DNA from: Syntrophaceae bacterium UBA1062
GTDB taxonomy: Bacteria; Desulfobacterota; Desulfomonilia; UBA1062
Direction of reading: 5' to 3'
Assembly (NCBI GenBank): GCA_002316295.1
Contig: DCDF01000004.1
Coordinates: forward strand, 1-6,018
DNA length: 6,018 nt
The notes under the pieces were generated by a model. The model saw nothing but the letters and a program-made list of their open reading frames with translations. It was not told where the DNA came from and did no database searches. Positions 1 to 6,018 of this stretch are shown one piece after another; position 1 is the stretch's first letter, and every line of letters begins with the position of its first letter. A program made the position numbers and the translations under genes.

Positions 1-1
1 C

Positions 2-583
2 GCCGGCTGCTCGAATTCAGGGACCGTACGGATCGAGGCCTCGGGCAGGATGGTGGACATCTATTCCGATCTGTCCCTGAGCAAGCTCAGGCGCGTGGCC
101 GGCATGGTGTTCCAGTCGCCCAATGTGTTCCCTTTATCCATTCGGAAAAACCTGCTCGCCCCTCTCAAGGTCATGCATTCCCTCAGCCGCTCTCAGCGGC
201 ATGAACGAATGGAACAGGCGCTCAAGGAAGCCGAGCTCTGGGACGAGGTTTGCGACCGGCTGGACGACAGTGCGCTCACACTCTCGGGCGGGCAGCAGCA
301 ACGCCTGTGCCTGGCAAGGGTGCTGGCGCTTTCACCCAGAATATTGTTGCTGGATGAACCCACCGCATCCCTTGACGTGCGTTCCGCCGCCAAGATCGAA
401 GAATTGCTGATGAAGCTCAAGGAGCGCTACACCATCCTGGCCGTATCCCACAGCATCCGGCAGGTGAAGCGCATCGCGGACAGGGCCGTTATCCTCTCCG
501 CCGGACAGATGATAAAAACACTTGAACGTAAGCAGCTCGAAACCCCGGGTCTGCTGGAAGAGCTCGTGGATGAGATCTTCTGA
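2..583 (+). CDS. pstB: PstB-like phosphate ABC transporter ATP-binding protein, 5' truncated by window edge
   Basis: Cytoplasmic ATPase subunit of an ABC importer, most like PstB, which powers high-affinity phosphate uptake through PstA/PstC. The frame is open from base 2, so the gene starts off the left edge and the ATG at 50 is internal. Of the visible 193 residues, the Q-loop is at about 36-46 (VFQSPNVFPLSI; the FPxSI ending is typical of PstB), the signature LSGGQQQR at 94-101, Walker B ILLLDEP at 114-120 with catalytic Glu119, the D-loop just after it (SLD), and the switch His at 150 (AVSHS). The Walker A loop and roughly 60 N-terminal residues are missing, judged against a usual PstB length of about 250. 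The segment before the switch (KIEELLMKLKERYTI) also matches PstB. No phoU or other pst gene follows, and no clear terminator is seen. ABC-ATPase is certain; phosphate specificity is inferred from motif resemblance. Confidence 0.85.
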   Translation, partial: AGCSNSGTVRIEASGRMVDIYSDLSLSKLRRVAGMVFQSPNVFPLSIRKNLLAPLKVMHSLSRSQRHERMEQALKEAELWDEVCDRLDDSALTLSGGQQQRLCLARVLALSPRILLLDEPTASLDVRSAAKIEELLMKLKERYTILAVSHSIRQVKRIADRAVILSAGQMIKTLERKQLETPGLLEELVDEIF

Positions 584-599
584 GTGAACAGTGATCACG

Positions 600-778
600 T
601 TCCCGCGGATTCCGGCAATCTGATTCCACATCCTGGGCCAGGTGTTTGAGCGATTCTGAAAATGCCGTAAGCATGCCGGTTACGCCCTGGATCGCATCCG
701 TGCCGTGCCTTCCGTACATCCAATAATGCCGGCAAGGACCTTGCGCATGAAATCCGCGCCTTGCGAAAGTTCAAGCAT
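600..778 (-). pseudogene. Possible frameshifted gene fragment, unidentified
   Basis: On the minus strand an ATG at 778 opens a frame beginning MLELSQGADFMRKVLAGIIG. That frame ends soon afterwards in an Arg/Ala-rich tail, while a second frame takes over at 719 with MYGRHGTDAIQG, followed by an amphipathic stretch TGMLTAFSESLKHLAQDVES. Joining the two by a single frameshift near 720 gives about 60 residues of plausible helical protein that runs towards the end of the convergent PstB-like gene. Left of about 600 the second frame is only a shadow of that gene. No family is recognised. The fragment could be a remnant, perhaps of the same decayed locus as the frame at 823-1266, or simply chance. 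Confidence 0.22.
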
Positions 779-822
779 TTTGATTCAACAGCGCTATAGA
801 CAACGATTGGTGGGAAAATGGG

Positions 823-1266
823 CTACGTCTCTGTAATACCCAATGATTGCCTTACCTGAGCGAAGTATTCCGTCTTTTCAATAGGTGCTGCCTTCTCTCA
901 GGTCATTTCATGTTGAGCAGCATGATACTGATCGGCATAATGTATTTTCACGCTATCAACCTGTCTTTCGGGGAGTTTAACTGTAAGGCCGTCTACAAAG
1001 GCCCCGTCTTACTCTGAGCCCATAATCTTCTGACATTTGAACAGGGCTTGGAGAACTCTATACTTGAGCTGTTTACCCCATAAGCTACAATAGGCGAAGA
1101 AAACATCAGTTCCGGTTTTCCATACTTTCTCATGATATGTGCAGAGGGAGCTGCCCTCAGCCATCTTCGAGGTATCGAAGCCACATTACCCTTCCTTCTT
1201 TGTATACCTTGATTCATACGGATTGCCCCCGTATTGAAACCTTATGAAGGTTCTCCCGACTCGCAT
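823..1266 (-). pseudogene. Possible decayed gene, one frame with three internal stops, unidentified
   Basis: Read from an ATG at 1266 to a TAG at 825-823, one minus-strand frame spans 148 codons and is interrupted by TAA at 1188-1186, TAA at 1011-1009 and TGA at 900-898. The translated pieces look like real protein: a 58-residue piece includes CTYHEKVWKTGTDVFFAYC, followed by pieces containing LPERQVDSVKIHYADQYH and APIEKTEYFAQVRQSLGI. Codons in the last two pieces are purine-rich at position one, as in genes. No frameshift is needed to join the pieces, which would fit inactivation by point mutations. I do not recognise the family. About seven stops are expected by chance in 148 random codons, so three is suggestive, not proof. 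The ATG at 1266 has no good ribosome binding site. It may be chance. Confidence 0.33.
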
Positions 1267-1457
1267 ATGTCGCGTTGGTCGATTGTATATCCATGAGCGG
1301 AAATCATGAAAAAAGCCGGAGTCAGCCAAAAAAAATCATAACCGGGTTGAGGCGGTGAGGAAACACCAGTCGCTTACATCCATTTGCGAAGGATAGGCCA
1401 TATCCGTCTCATACAGACCAGAGGTGATGGCTGTTTATCCGATGAGAAATATTCATA

Positions 1458-1471
1458 AGTATCAAGATACT
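1458..1471 (+). promoter_or_regulatory. Dyad AGTATCAAGATACT just upstream of the DUF2769 Shine-Dalgarno
   Basis: The bases AGTAT-CAAG-ATACT form a five-base inverted repeat around a CAAG centre. It ends at 1471, directly against the GGAGG at 1472-1476. It could be a small operator or, in RNA, a five-pair hairpin with a tetraloop that affects access to the ribosome binding site. A/T-rich dyads this short also occur by chance, and no regulator is encoded nearby. Confidence 0.3.
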
Positions 1472-1476
1472 GGAGG
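1472..1476 (+). promoter_or_regulatory. Ribosome binding site of the DUF2769 gene
   Basis: GGAGG lies eight bases before the ATG at 1485, an ideal spacing. It fixes the start of this small gene and supports it being real. Confidence 0.8.
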
Positions 1477-1484
1477 AACCGAAT

Positions 1485-1775
1485 ATGGCGAAAGTCGATT
1501 ATACAAAAAATAATATTGACCACTGTCTGTGCGGTAAATGCCCTGTACAGATCAATAGTAAATGTGCTCACGATATGTACAATAATATAAAAGACATCCA
1601 GAGCCTGCCTAAACCGGAACAAGTTCCGGGCATTTATTGCTCAAGTGGAAGAGCAACATGTAACGATCTGCAGGTTGTACAGAATTGCCTTTGTCCCGGA
1701 TGTCTTGTGTGGGCGGACTATTCACTCGCTTCAAACCACTACTGTGCACGTGGAAGCGCTGCACAGACAAGGTGA
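1485..1775 (+). CDS. DUF2769 domain cysteine-rich small protein
   Basis: A 96-residue soluble protein with ten cysteines (14, 16, 19, 27, 52, 59, 68, 70, 73, 87) and no signal peptide or membrane segment. The layout CxCxxCP near the N-terminus, GIYCSSGRATC in the middle, CLCPGCLVW at 68-76 and a final YCARGSA matches the DUF2769 family, known from methanogens and anaerobic bacteria. The two CxCxxC groups suggest a bound metal (zinc or iron-sulfur), but the biochemical role is unknown. The start is well supported by GGAGG eight bases upstream. It stands alone: a 900-base gap precedes it and a terminator-like hairpin follows, so it is probably transcribed by itself and is not part of the downstream sugar operon. 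Length is consistent with a complete single-domain member. The family call is from memory of the cysteine pattern, with good confidence. Confidence 0.88.
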   Translation: MAKVDYTKNNIDHCLCGKCPVQINSKCAHDMYNNIKDIQSLPKPEQVPGIYCSSGRATCNDLQVVQNCLCPGCLVWADYSLASNHYCARGSAAQTR

Positions 1776-1837
1776 GAGCCTCTGAACAGTGTGTACGCTG
1801 CACTTTCGAAAACTATGAAACGGCTCCCGGGAAAGCG

Positions 1838-1863
1838 CCCGCCATGTGAAGGCAGGGTTTTTT
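1838..1863 (+). terminator. Likely intrinsic terminator after the DUF2769 gene
   Basis: CCCGCC (1838-1843) pairs with GGC-A-GGG (1851-1857), giving six G-C pairs with one bulged A, closing a seven-base loop (ATGTGAA). Six T follow at once (1858-1863). It lies 62 bases past the DUF2769 stop and 44 bases before the SDR start, so it should separate the two units. The promoter of the SDR/GH15 operon would then have to lie inside or just upstream of this hairpin, unless the hairpin acts as a conditional attenuator of read-through. Confidence 0.65.
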
Positions 1864-1892
1864 AACCAATGTCCGCCATATCGGCACTTCAA

Positions 1893-1898
1893 AAGGAG
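1893..1898 (+). promoter_or_regulatory. Ribosome binding site that selects the GTG at 1907 as SDR start
   Basis: AAGGAG sits eight bases before GTG 1907. An in-frame GTG also occurs at 1898, but it overlaps this motif and would have no binding site of its own, so 1907 is preferred. Confidence 0.7.
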
Positions 1899-1906
1899 TG
1901 CACATC

Positions 1907-2731
1907 GTGTCTATCAGCCGTCTGGCCTGCGCAGGCCGTCTGAAGAGCCAGGTGGCGCTCATTACTGGAGCATCCTCCGGGATCGGGAAAGGAATTGCGA
2001 TGGCCATGGCTGACGAAGGCGCCCTTATCGTGGTGAATTATATCGGACAGGCCGATGCAGCCAGAGAAGTTGTCGGAGAAATTGAAAGGAAGAACACCAG
2101 GGCAATAGCTGTCGAGGCGGATGTCAGCAACGAAGGCCAGGTAAGGAGAATGTTTGGAAAGGCTATCAAGGAATTCGGGACGGTCGACATCCTGATTAAC
2201 AATGCCGGAATTCAAAGAGATGCAGCGTTTGATATGATGACACTCGATGACTGGCAGAATGTGATCGATGTGAACCTTACAGGCGCCTTTCTCTGCTCGC
2301 GAGAGGCAGTAATCGAATTCAAACGCAGAGGGGTCCAGCCCGAAAAGTCGCTCAGTGCGGGAAAAATCATATTCATCAGCTCGGTGCATCAGGTTATTCC
2401 CTGGTCTAATCACTGCAATTATGCAGCATCCAAGGGGGGTATAAGTCTGCTCATGAAAAGCATGGCCCAAGAGCTTGCGCCTGATAGAATAAGGGTGAAC
2501 AGTATTGCTCCCGGAGCGATCAAAACGCCCATAAATAAAAAGTCATGGGAAACCCCTGAAGCGGCCCGCTCTCTTCTCAAACTCATCCCATGGGGCCGTA
2601 TTGGGGATCCGATGGATATCGGTGCTGCTGCAGTCTGGCTTGCATCTGATGAGTCGGATTATGTTCACGGTACGACACTATTTGTAGACGGCGGTATGAC
2701 ACTTTATCCAGGGTTTGCTGCTGGTGGATAG
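1907..2731 (+). CDS. SDR family oxidoreductase, glucose 1-dehydrogenase-like
   Basis: NAD(P)-dependent classical short-chain dehydrogenase of 274 residues, most likely oxidising glucose to glucono-1,5-lactone (EC 1.1.1.47). Visible: the cofactor loop TGASSGIG at 20-27, NNAG at 98-101, and a catalytic Ser159, Tyr172 and Lys176 (SSVHQ, then YAASKGG). The segments SSVHxxIPW, PGAIKTPIN and the C-terminal DGGMTLYPGF closely resemble Bacillus glucose dehydrogenase (Gdh), which is why this substrate is preferred over other SDR activities. The N-terminus is about a dozen residues longer than in Bacillus Gdh. After the second strand the sequence is VVNYIGQ where Bacillus Gdh has an Arg (NYRS), so the usual NADP phosphate contact appears absent and cofactor choice is open. 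Start chosen at GTG 1907 from the AAGGAG at 1893. The GH15 gene follows 19 bases later in the same operon, consistent with glucose as substrate. Confidence 0.85.
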   Translation: MSISRLACAGRLKSQVALITGASSGIGKGIAMAMADEGALIVVNYIGQADAAREVVGEIERKNTRAIAVEADVSNEGQVRRMFGKAIKEFGTVDILINNAGIQRDAAFDMMTLDDWQNVIDVNLTGAFLCSREAVIEFKRRGVQPEKSLSAGKIIFISSVHQVIPWSNHCNYAASKGGISLLMKSMAQELAPDRIRVNSIAPGAIKTPINKKSWETPEAARSLLKLIPWGRIGDPMDIGAAAVWLASDESDYVHGTTLFVDGGMTLYPGFAAGG

Positions 2732-2750
2732 AGTGTGGGCGAGGTAATGA

Positions 2751-4574
2751 ATGGGATATCTTCCCATCTCGGATTATGCACTGCTTTCAAACTGCCATAC
2801 TGCGGCGCTGGCGAGCAGATTTGGGTCTGTTGACTGGCTCCCATTCCCGCGTTTTGACTCTCCTTCTGTGTTCACCAGGATCCTTGATCATAAAGGGGGG
2901 CATTTCAGTATCTGTCCGGCCGAGGTGGAAGATATCGAACGAAGGTACCTGGATAATACCCTATGTATTCAGACAGTTTTTCACACGGGAAAAGGCACGA
3001 TAATTCTTGAAGACCTCCTCGCTGTAGGTCCGAATAACACTGGCCATGAACTCGGATCAGGATCACCCCATGCATTGATACGACGACTGAGATGCGTTCA
3101 AGGCAGTTCTCCCGTCAGTATAGAGTATGCTCCCCGCTTTGAGTACGGCCTGGCCATTCCTTTCATGAAGGGAACAGAGGAAGGCATTTATGCCGAGGGG
3201 AGCACATCCATCCTGTTTCTCACCTCACAGCTGAACTTCAGACAGGCAGACTCTATTGCCCGGGCCGATGTCAATTTACAGCAGGGAGATGAGTACTATT
3301 TCGCTCTGGAATACTGCAGCACTTCGGATATGCCTATCTATCCATGGCCGAAAGAAAAAATGATACAATATTTCAGAGGCACGATTAACGCATGGAGAAG
3401 CTGGTCTATCCTCCACCAGAATTATCAAGGTCCATGGAAAGACATGGTTCATGCATCAGGCAGGTTCCTGCAAGCCTTGACTTATTATCCGACAGGGGCA
3501 ATTATTGCGGCCCCGACCACATCTTTGCCGGAGTCCTCCGGCGGGAGCAGGAATTGGGATTACCGTTTCTGCTGGATCAGGGATGCAAGTTTTACCCACA
3601 ATGCCCTGTGGGTCGCTGCTTGTCCTGACGAGTCCATCAAATACTTTGATTTTACGGCTCATGCCGCACTGTCACATATCAAACGTAATCTCCATGTTCA
3701 GGCTGTTTTTGGAATAGGCGGGGAACATGACCTGAGCGAGCGTGAGCTCCCTCATCTGTCCGGATGGCGGGGGAGTAGGCCTGTACGGGTGGGTAACAAT
3801 GCCTGGAAGCAGAAGCAAATGGATATTTACGGCGAACTCCTCGATGCAGCTATGATACTGAAGGATTACGTAAAGGTTCAGGACCGCGAAACCCGCATAG
3901 TCCTTGCGGACATGGCCGATATCGCCTCTCTGAAATGGATGGAAAAGGATCAGGGAATATGGGAGATACGCGCCCCGGCGAGGCATTTTACCTATTCAAA
4001 ACTCATGTGCTGGGTTGCCGTCGACAGGGCTATCGGGATGGCAGAGATGATCGAGGCGAACGATCGAGTCGCTTCCTGGAAAAAAACCAGAAAAGCCATA
4101 AAAGACTCTATCTTGTCCTATGCGTGGAACAGTGAATTGGAAGCCTTTATCCAGACCTTTCAAGGTGCTGACCTCGATGCTTCGACACTGATGATGCCGA
4201 TTGTTGGATTCATCAGAGGAGACGATCCGCGAATGCTTTCAACGATCAATGCAATCGAGAAAAAACTCACCGATCCCCATGGGCTTGTATATCGCTATAA
4301 ATCTTCTGATGGACTGGAAGGCGGGGAAGGAACATTTCTCACATGCACGTTTTGGCTTGCCCATGCCCTTGCCTTGGCAGGAGATGTAGAACGTGCAAAA
4401 GAGGTGTTCGATAGAGCGGCTGCTTTCGTGAACGACATCGGACTCCTGCCGGAGGAAATAGATCCTTGTACCGGTGAATTCCTTGGCAATTATCCCCAGG
4501 CGTTGAGCCACATAGGATTGGTTAACGCGGCATGGGCCATATCTCTTGCAGAGAATGAGACAAACAGTACATGA
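2751..4574 (+). CDS. GH15 family glycoside hydrolase (trehalase or glucoamylase type)
   Basis: Inverting exo-acting alpha-glucosidase of 607 residues, the usual length for bacterial GH15. It has a beta-rich N-terminal domain as in GH15 trehalases (about 1-240, opening with PISDYALLSNCHTAAL) and an (alpha/alpha)6 catalytic domain (about 250-600). Family motifs: NWDYRFCWIRDAS from 268, HLSGWRGSRPVRVGN from 335, ARHFTYSKLMCWVAVDRA from 410, GGEGTFLTCTFW with the likely general acid Glu526, and GLLPEEIDPCTGE with the likely general base at Glu568 or Glu569. There is no signal peptide, so it should act in the cytoplasm on trehalose, maltose or short alpha-glucans and release glucose. GAGG six bases upstream of ATG 2751 supports the start. 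It is co-transcribed with the glucose-dehydrogenase-like SDR, which could consume its product. Family assignment is firm; trehalose versus glucan cannot be decided from sequence alone. No motif appears broken. Confidence 0.93.
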   Translation: MGYLPISDYALLSNCHTAALASRFGSVDWLPFPRFDSPSVFTRILDHKGGHFSICPAEVEDIERRYLDNTLCIQTVFHTGKGTIILEDLLAVGPNNTGHELGSGSPHALIRRLRCVQGSSPVSIEYAPRFEYGLAIPFMKGTEEGIYAEGSTSILFLTSQLNFRQADSIARADVNLQQGDEYYFALEYCSTSDMPIYPWPKEKMIQYFRGTINAWRSWSILHQNYQGPWKDMVHASGRFLQALTYYPTGAIIAAPTTSLPESSGGSRNWDYRFCWIRDASFTHNALWVAACPDESIKYFDFTAHAALSHIKRNLHVQAVFGIGGEHDLSERELPHLSGWRGSRPVRVGNNAWKQKQMDIYGELLDAAMILKDYVKVQDRETRIVLADMADIASLKWMEKDQGIWEIRAPARHFTYSKLMCWVAVDRAIGMAEMIEANDRVASWKKTRKAIKDSILSYAWNSELEAFIQTFQGADLDASTLMMPIVGFIRGDDPRMLSTINAIEKKLTDPHGLVYRYKSSDGLEGGEGTFLTCTFWLAHALALAGDVERAKEVFDRAAAFVNDIGLLPEEIDPCTGEFLGNYPQALSHIGLVNAAWAISLAENETNST

Positions 4575-4724
4575 TCCAGAACAGATGCCGCCATGTCTCC
4601 CGCAGATCGATCCTCTGGCTGCCTGAATGCCTCGCAGGGCTCTTTTAGAGAAACCATAGAGGGGCTTGCTGTCCGATCGGGTCGTGACTCATACAAGTCC
4701 CCATTTCCTCATTTTTTAGATGTA

Positions 4725-5651
4725 CTATCCCTCCTTAAAAAGCCAAGTTGACAGGTAGCGCTCTCCTGTGTCGGGAAGAACGACAACGAGAAGCTTCCCT
4801 TCATTGTCAGGCCTTTTTGCCGCCTCGAGGGCGGCCCATGTGGCCGCACCACTGGATATGCCGGCAAGGATGCCTTCTTCCCTGGCAAGTTTGCGTGCCA
4901 TGATTCCCGCATCAGTATTGGAGACCTTTATGATCTCATCGATGATATCCCTGTTGAGCACACCGGGAATGAATCCCGCTCCGATACCTTGAATCCTGTG
5001 CACACCGGGTTTCCCGCCGGAGAGGACCGGTGAGTCTTCGGGCTCCACAGCTATGGTCTTGAAATCGGTTTTCCTGGACTTGATGACTTCGGCCACACCG
5101 GTGATGGTGCCGCCTGTCCCGACACTAGCCACGACGATATCGACTTTTCCATCCGTGTCGTTCCAGATCTCTTCGGCGGTTGTCCTGCGATGGATTTCAG
5201 GATTGGCAGGGTTTTCGAATTGCTGGAGGATGATTGCCCCGGGGATTGATCGGCTCAGTTCCTCTGCCTTCTGAACGGCTCCCTTCATGCCCTCGGCTCC
5301 CGGGGTCAAGATGAGTTCGGCACCAAGGACCTGCAGGAGCTGACGACGTTCCATGCTAAAGGTATCCGGCATGGTGAGGATGAGCTTATAGCCCTTGGCC
5401 GCAGCGACAAAAGCAAGAGCGATCCCGGTATTGCCGCTGGTGGGTTCGATAATGACCGATTTATCATTGATCAGCCCTCTCTTCTCGGCGTCTTCGATCA
5501 TGGATACGCCGATCCGGTCCTTGACGCTGCCCAAGGGGTTAAATGACTCCAGCTTGGCGAACACGTCTGCACCGATTCCTTTTGTTATTCGGTTCAGCCT
5601 GACAAGAGGTGTTCGCCCGATCGTTTTTGTGATGTCCTGGTAAATGTTCAT
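4725..5651 (-). CDS. cysK: Cysteine synthase A (O-acetylserine sulfhydrylase)
   Basis: PLP enzyme that makes L-cysteine from O-acetylserine and sulfide in the cytoplasm (EC 2.5.1.47), the last step of cysteine synthesis. All 308 residues are present, the normal CysK length. Motifs: GRTPLVRLN at 12-20, the PLP Schiff-base Lys44 in NPLGSVKDR, the substrate loop PTSGNTG at 70-76, the phosphate-binding loop GTGGT at 178-182, GISSGA at 264-269 whose Ser contacts the PLP ring nitrogen, and PDTGERYLST at 293-302. The start ATG (5651-5649) follows a good site, GAGGTGA, three bases upstream on the minus strand. It lies 87 bases downstream of metY on the same strand, probably one sulfur-assimilation operon, with a hairpin in the gap. 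The substrate loop and length favour CysK over cystathionine beta-synthase, which shares the fold. Confidence 0.95.
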   Translation of the reverse strand: MNIYQDITKTIGRTPLVRLNRITKGIGADVFAKLESFNPLGSVKDRIGVSMIEDAEKRGLINDKSVIIEPTSGNTGIALAFVAAAKGYKLILTMPDTFSMERRQLLQVLGAELILTPGAEGMKGAVQKAEELSRSIPGAIILQQFENPANPEIHRRTTAEEIWNDTDGKVDIVVASVGTGGTITGVAEVIKSRKTDFKTIAVEPEDSPVLSGGKPGVHRIQGIGAGFIPGVLNRDIIDEIIKVSNTDAGIMARKLAREEGILAGISSGAATWAALEAAKRPDNEGKLLVVVLPDTGERYLSTWLFKEG

Positions 5652-5676
5652 TTGTCACCTCACATTTTGTGGGATA

Positions 5677-5722
5677 CCGGAGGAATCTCTGTTCGGCGAC
5701 CTTTGCATGAGGATTCCCCCGG
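5677..5722 (-). promoter_or_regulatory. Intercistronic RNA hairpin between metY and cysK
   Basis: On the minus-strand transcript CCGGGGGAAUC (5722-5712) pairs fully with GAUUCCUCCGG (5687-5677): eleven pairs, one a G-U wobble, around a 24-base loop. No U-run follows, so it is not a simple terminator. Its 3' end lies 16 bases before the cysK ribosome binding site. Possible roles are 3'-end protection of metY mRNA, an RNA processing site, or control of cysK translation. The single non-Watson-Crick position is compatible in RNA but mismatched in DNA, which mildly favours an RNA role. Confidence 0.5.
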
Positions 5723-5738
5723 TTCTTGTTTTCCCGAG

Positions 5739-6018
5739 TCAAGACGCCTGCTTTACAGCCTGTTTCAGGGCCTGGTCTATGTCCTCCTTGATGTCCTCGA
5801 TGTCTTCGAGACCGATGGAGAGCCTGATGTAGTCTTCCGTGACACCCGTAGCTTCCTGCTCCTGTTTGGTAAGCTGTTGATGTGTGGTCGAGGCTGGATG
5901 GATAACGAGACTCTTGGCATCCCCGATATTTGCGAGATGAGAGAGCAGCCTGACCGAATTGATAAACCTCTTTCCGCTCTCCAGACCACCCTTGATGCCG
6001 AACCCGACGAGTGCGCCA
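5739..6018 (-). CDS. metY: O-acetylhomoserine sulfhydrylase, C-terminal part (cut by right edge)
   Basis: C-terminal 92 residues of a PLP-dependent Cys/Met-metabolism enzyme that makes homocysteine from O-acetylhomoserine and sulfide (EC 2.5.1.49). The 5' part, including the PLP lysine, lies beyond the right edge. Visible signatures are GALVGFGIKGG, SHLANIGDAKSLVIHPAST, THQQLTKQEQ, GVTEDYIRLSIGLED and the final acidic helix EDIKEDIDQAL, which follow the MetY pattern closely; LANIGDAKSL and HPASTTHQQL are conserved in the family. The frame ends at TGA 5741-5739. It lies upstream of cysK in the same direction. Cystathionine gamma-synthase or methionine gamma-lyase share the fold, but the C-terminus fits MetY best. 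Confidence 0.88.
   Translation of the reverse strand, partial: GALVGFGIKGGLESGKRFINSVRLLSHLANIGDAKSLVIHPASTTHQQLTKQEQEATGVTEDYIRLSIGLEDIEDIKEDIDQALKQAVKQAS

Larger units (their letters stand above)
584..1484. other. 900-base gap without an intact gene; possible gene remnants on the minus strand
   Basis: No frame on either strand here gives an intact, recognisable protein. The longest open stretch (minus, 1217-993) has an Arg/Ser/Pro-rich translation typical of a shadow frame. Two minus-strand stretches read more like protein but are broken by stops or a frameshift; they are listed separately. The part next to the DUF2769 gene (about 1290-1484) has two A-runs (1307-1313 and 1328-1335), a small inverted repeat GGATA-5-TATCC at 1391-1405 and a dyad at 1458-1471. 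No tRNA, rRNA, insertion-sequence ends or tandem repeats were found by eye. The promoter of the DUF2769 gene presumably lies in the right third, but no convincing -35/-10 pair could be chosen. Confidence 0.6.

Noticed and set aside
591..598. Eight-base palindrome GTGATCAC after the PstB-like gene
   Set aside because: Too short to be meaningful, with no T-run and no second copy seen nearby.
993..1217. 74-codon minus-strand open frame
   Set aside because: Arg/Ser/Pro-rich translation without recognisable motifs; an overlapping frame on the same strand reads more like protein, so this is probably a shadow.
1294..1359. Small plus-strand frame starting MSGNHEKSRSQ
   Set aside because: Only 21 codons, with no ribosome binding site and no recognisable sequence.
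1898..1906. Earlier in-frame GTG start for the SDR
   Set aside because: It overlaps the AAGGAG motif, which is ideally placed for the GTG at 1907.
4629..4656. Imperfect GCCTG/CAGGGC repeat followed by CTCTTTT in the convergent spacer
   Set aside because: Short, mismatched stem and a poor T-run; no convincing terminator on either strand.
4679..4717. Possible terminator after the GH15 gene: GACT/AGTC stem with flanking GGG/CCC and a later T-run
   Set aside because: Only four continuous pairs, an asymmetric bulge and nine bases between stem and T-run; too weak to call.
5777..5989. 70-codon minus-strand open frame inside metY
   Set aside because: Ser/Arg-rich shadow of the metY frame, which carries clear family motifs.

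Overview
The window looks like chromosomal DNA of a free-living, probably anaerobic bacterium. The mix of a PstB-type ATPase, a DUF2769 protein, an O-acetylhomoserine sulfhydrylase (MetY) next to CysK, and a glucose-dehydrogenase/GH15 pair suggests a deltaproteobacterium (Desulfobacterota) or a similar syntrophic/anaerobic lineage. This is inferred from gene families only; no rRNA or other phylogenetic marker is present.

Layout, left to right. (1) Positions 2-583, + strand: the C-terminal three quarters of a PstB-like phosphate-importer ATPase, cut by the left edge. (2) Positions 584-1484: about 900 bases with no intact gene. On the minus strand there are traces of one or two decayed reading frames: a 148-codon frame carrying three internal stops, and a frameshifted fragment. 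(3) Positions 1485-1775, +: a small ten-cysteine DUF2769 protein with its own Shine-Dalgarno, a short dyad just upstream and a likely intrinsic terminator downstream. It appears to be a single-gene unit. (4) Positions 1907-4574, +: a two-gene operon of an SDR resembling glucose 1-dehydrogenase and a GH15 glucosidase (trehalase or glucoamylase type), 19 bases apart. (5) Positions 4725-6018, - strand: cysK preceded by the 3' end of metY, which runs off the right edge. The intercistronic gap contains an 11-bp hairpin.

Functional reading. The GH15 enzyme should release glucose from trehalose or an alpha-glucan, and the adjacent SDR could oxidise that glucose to gluconolactone, so the pair reads as a small carbon-use cassette. 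MetY and CysK are the two direct-sulfhydrylation enzymes, making homocysteine and cysteine from sulfide. The cassette and the sulfur operon converge on a 150-base spacer (4575-4724) without a clear terminator. I see no CRISPR array, tRNA, rRNA, insertion sequence or attachment site. Nothing here is a demonstrably new system. The observations most worth following are the decayed minus-strand frame, the metY-cysK hairpin and the SDR/GH15 pairing.
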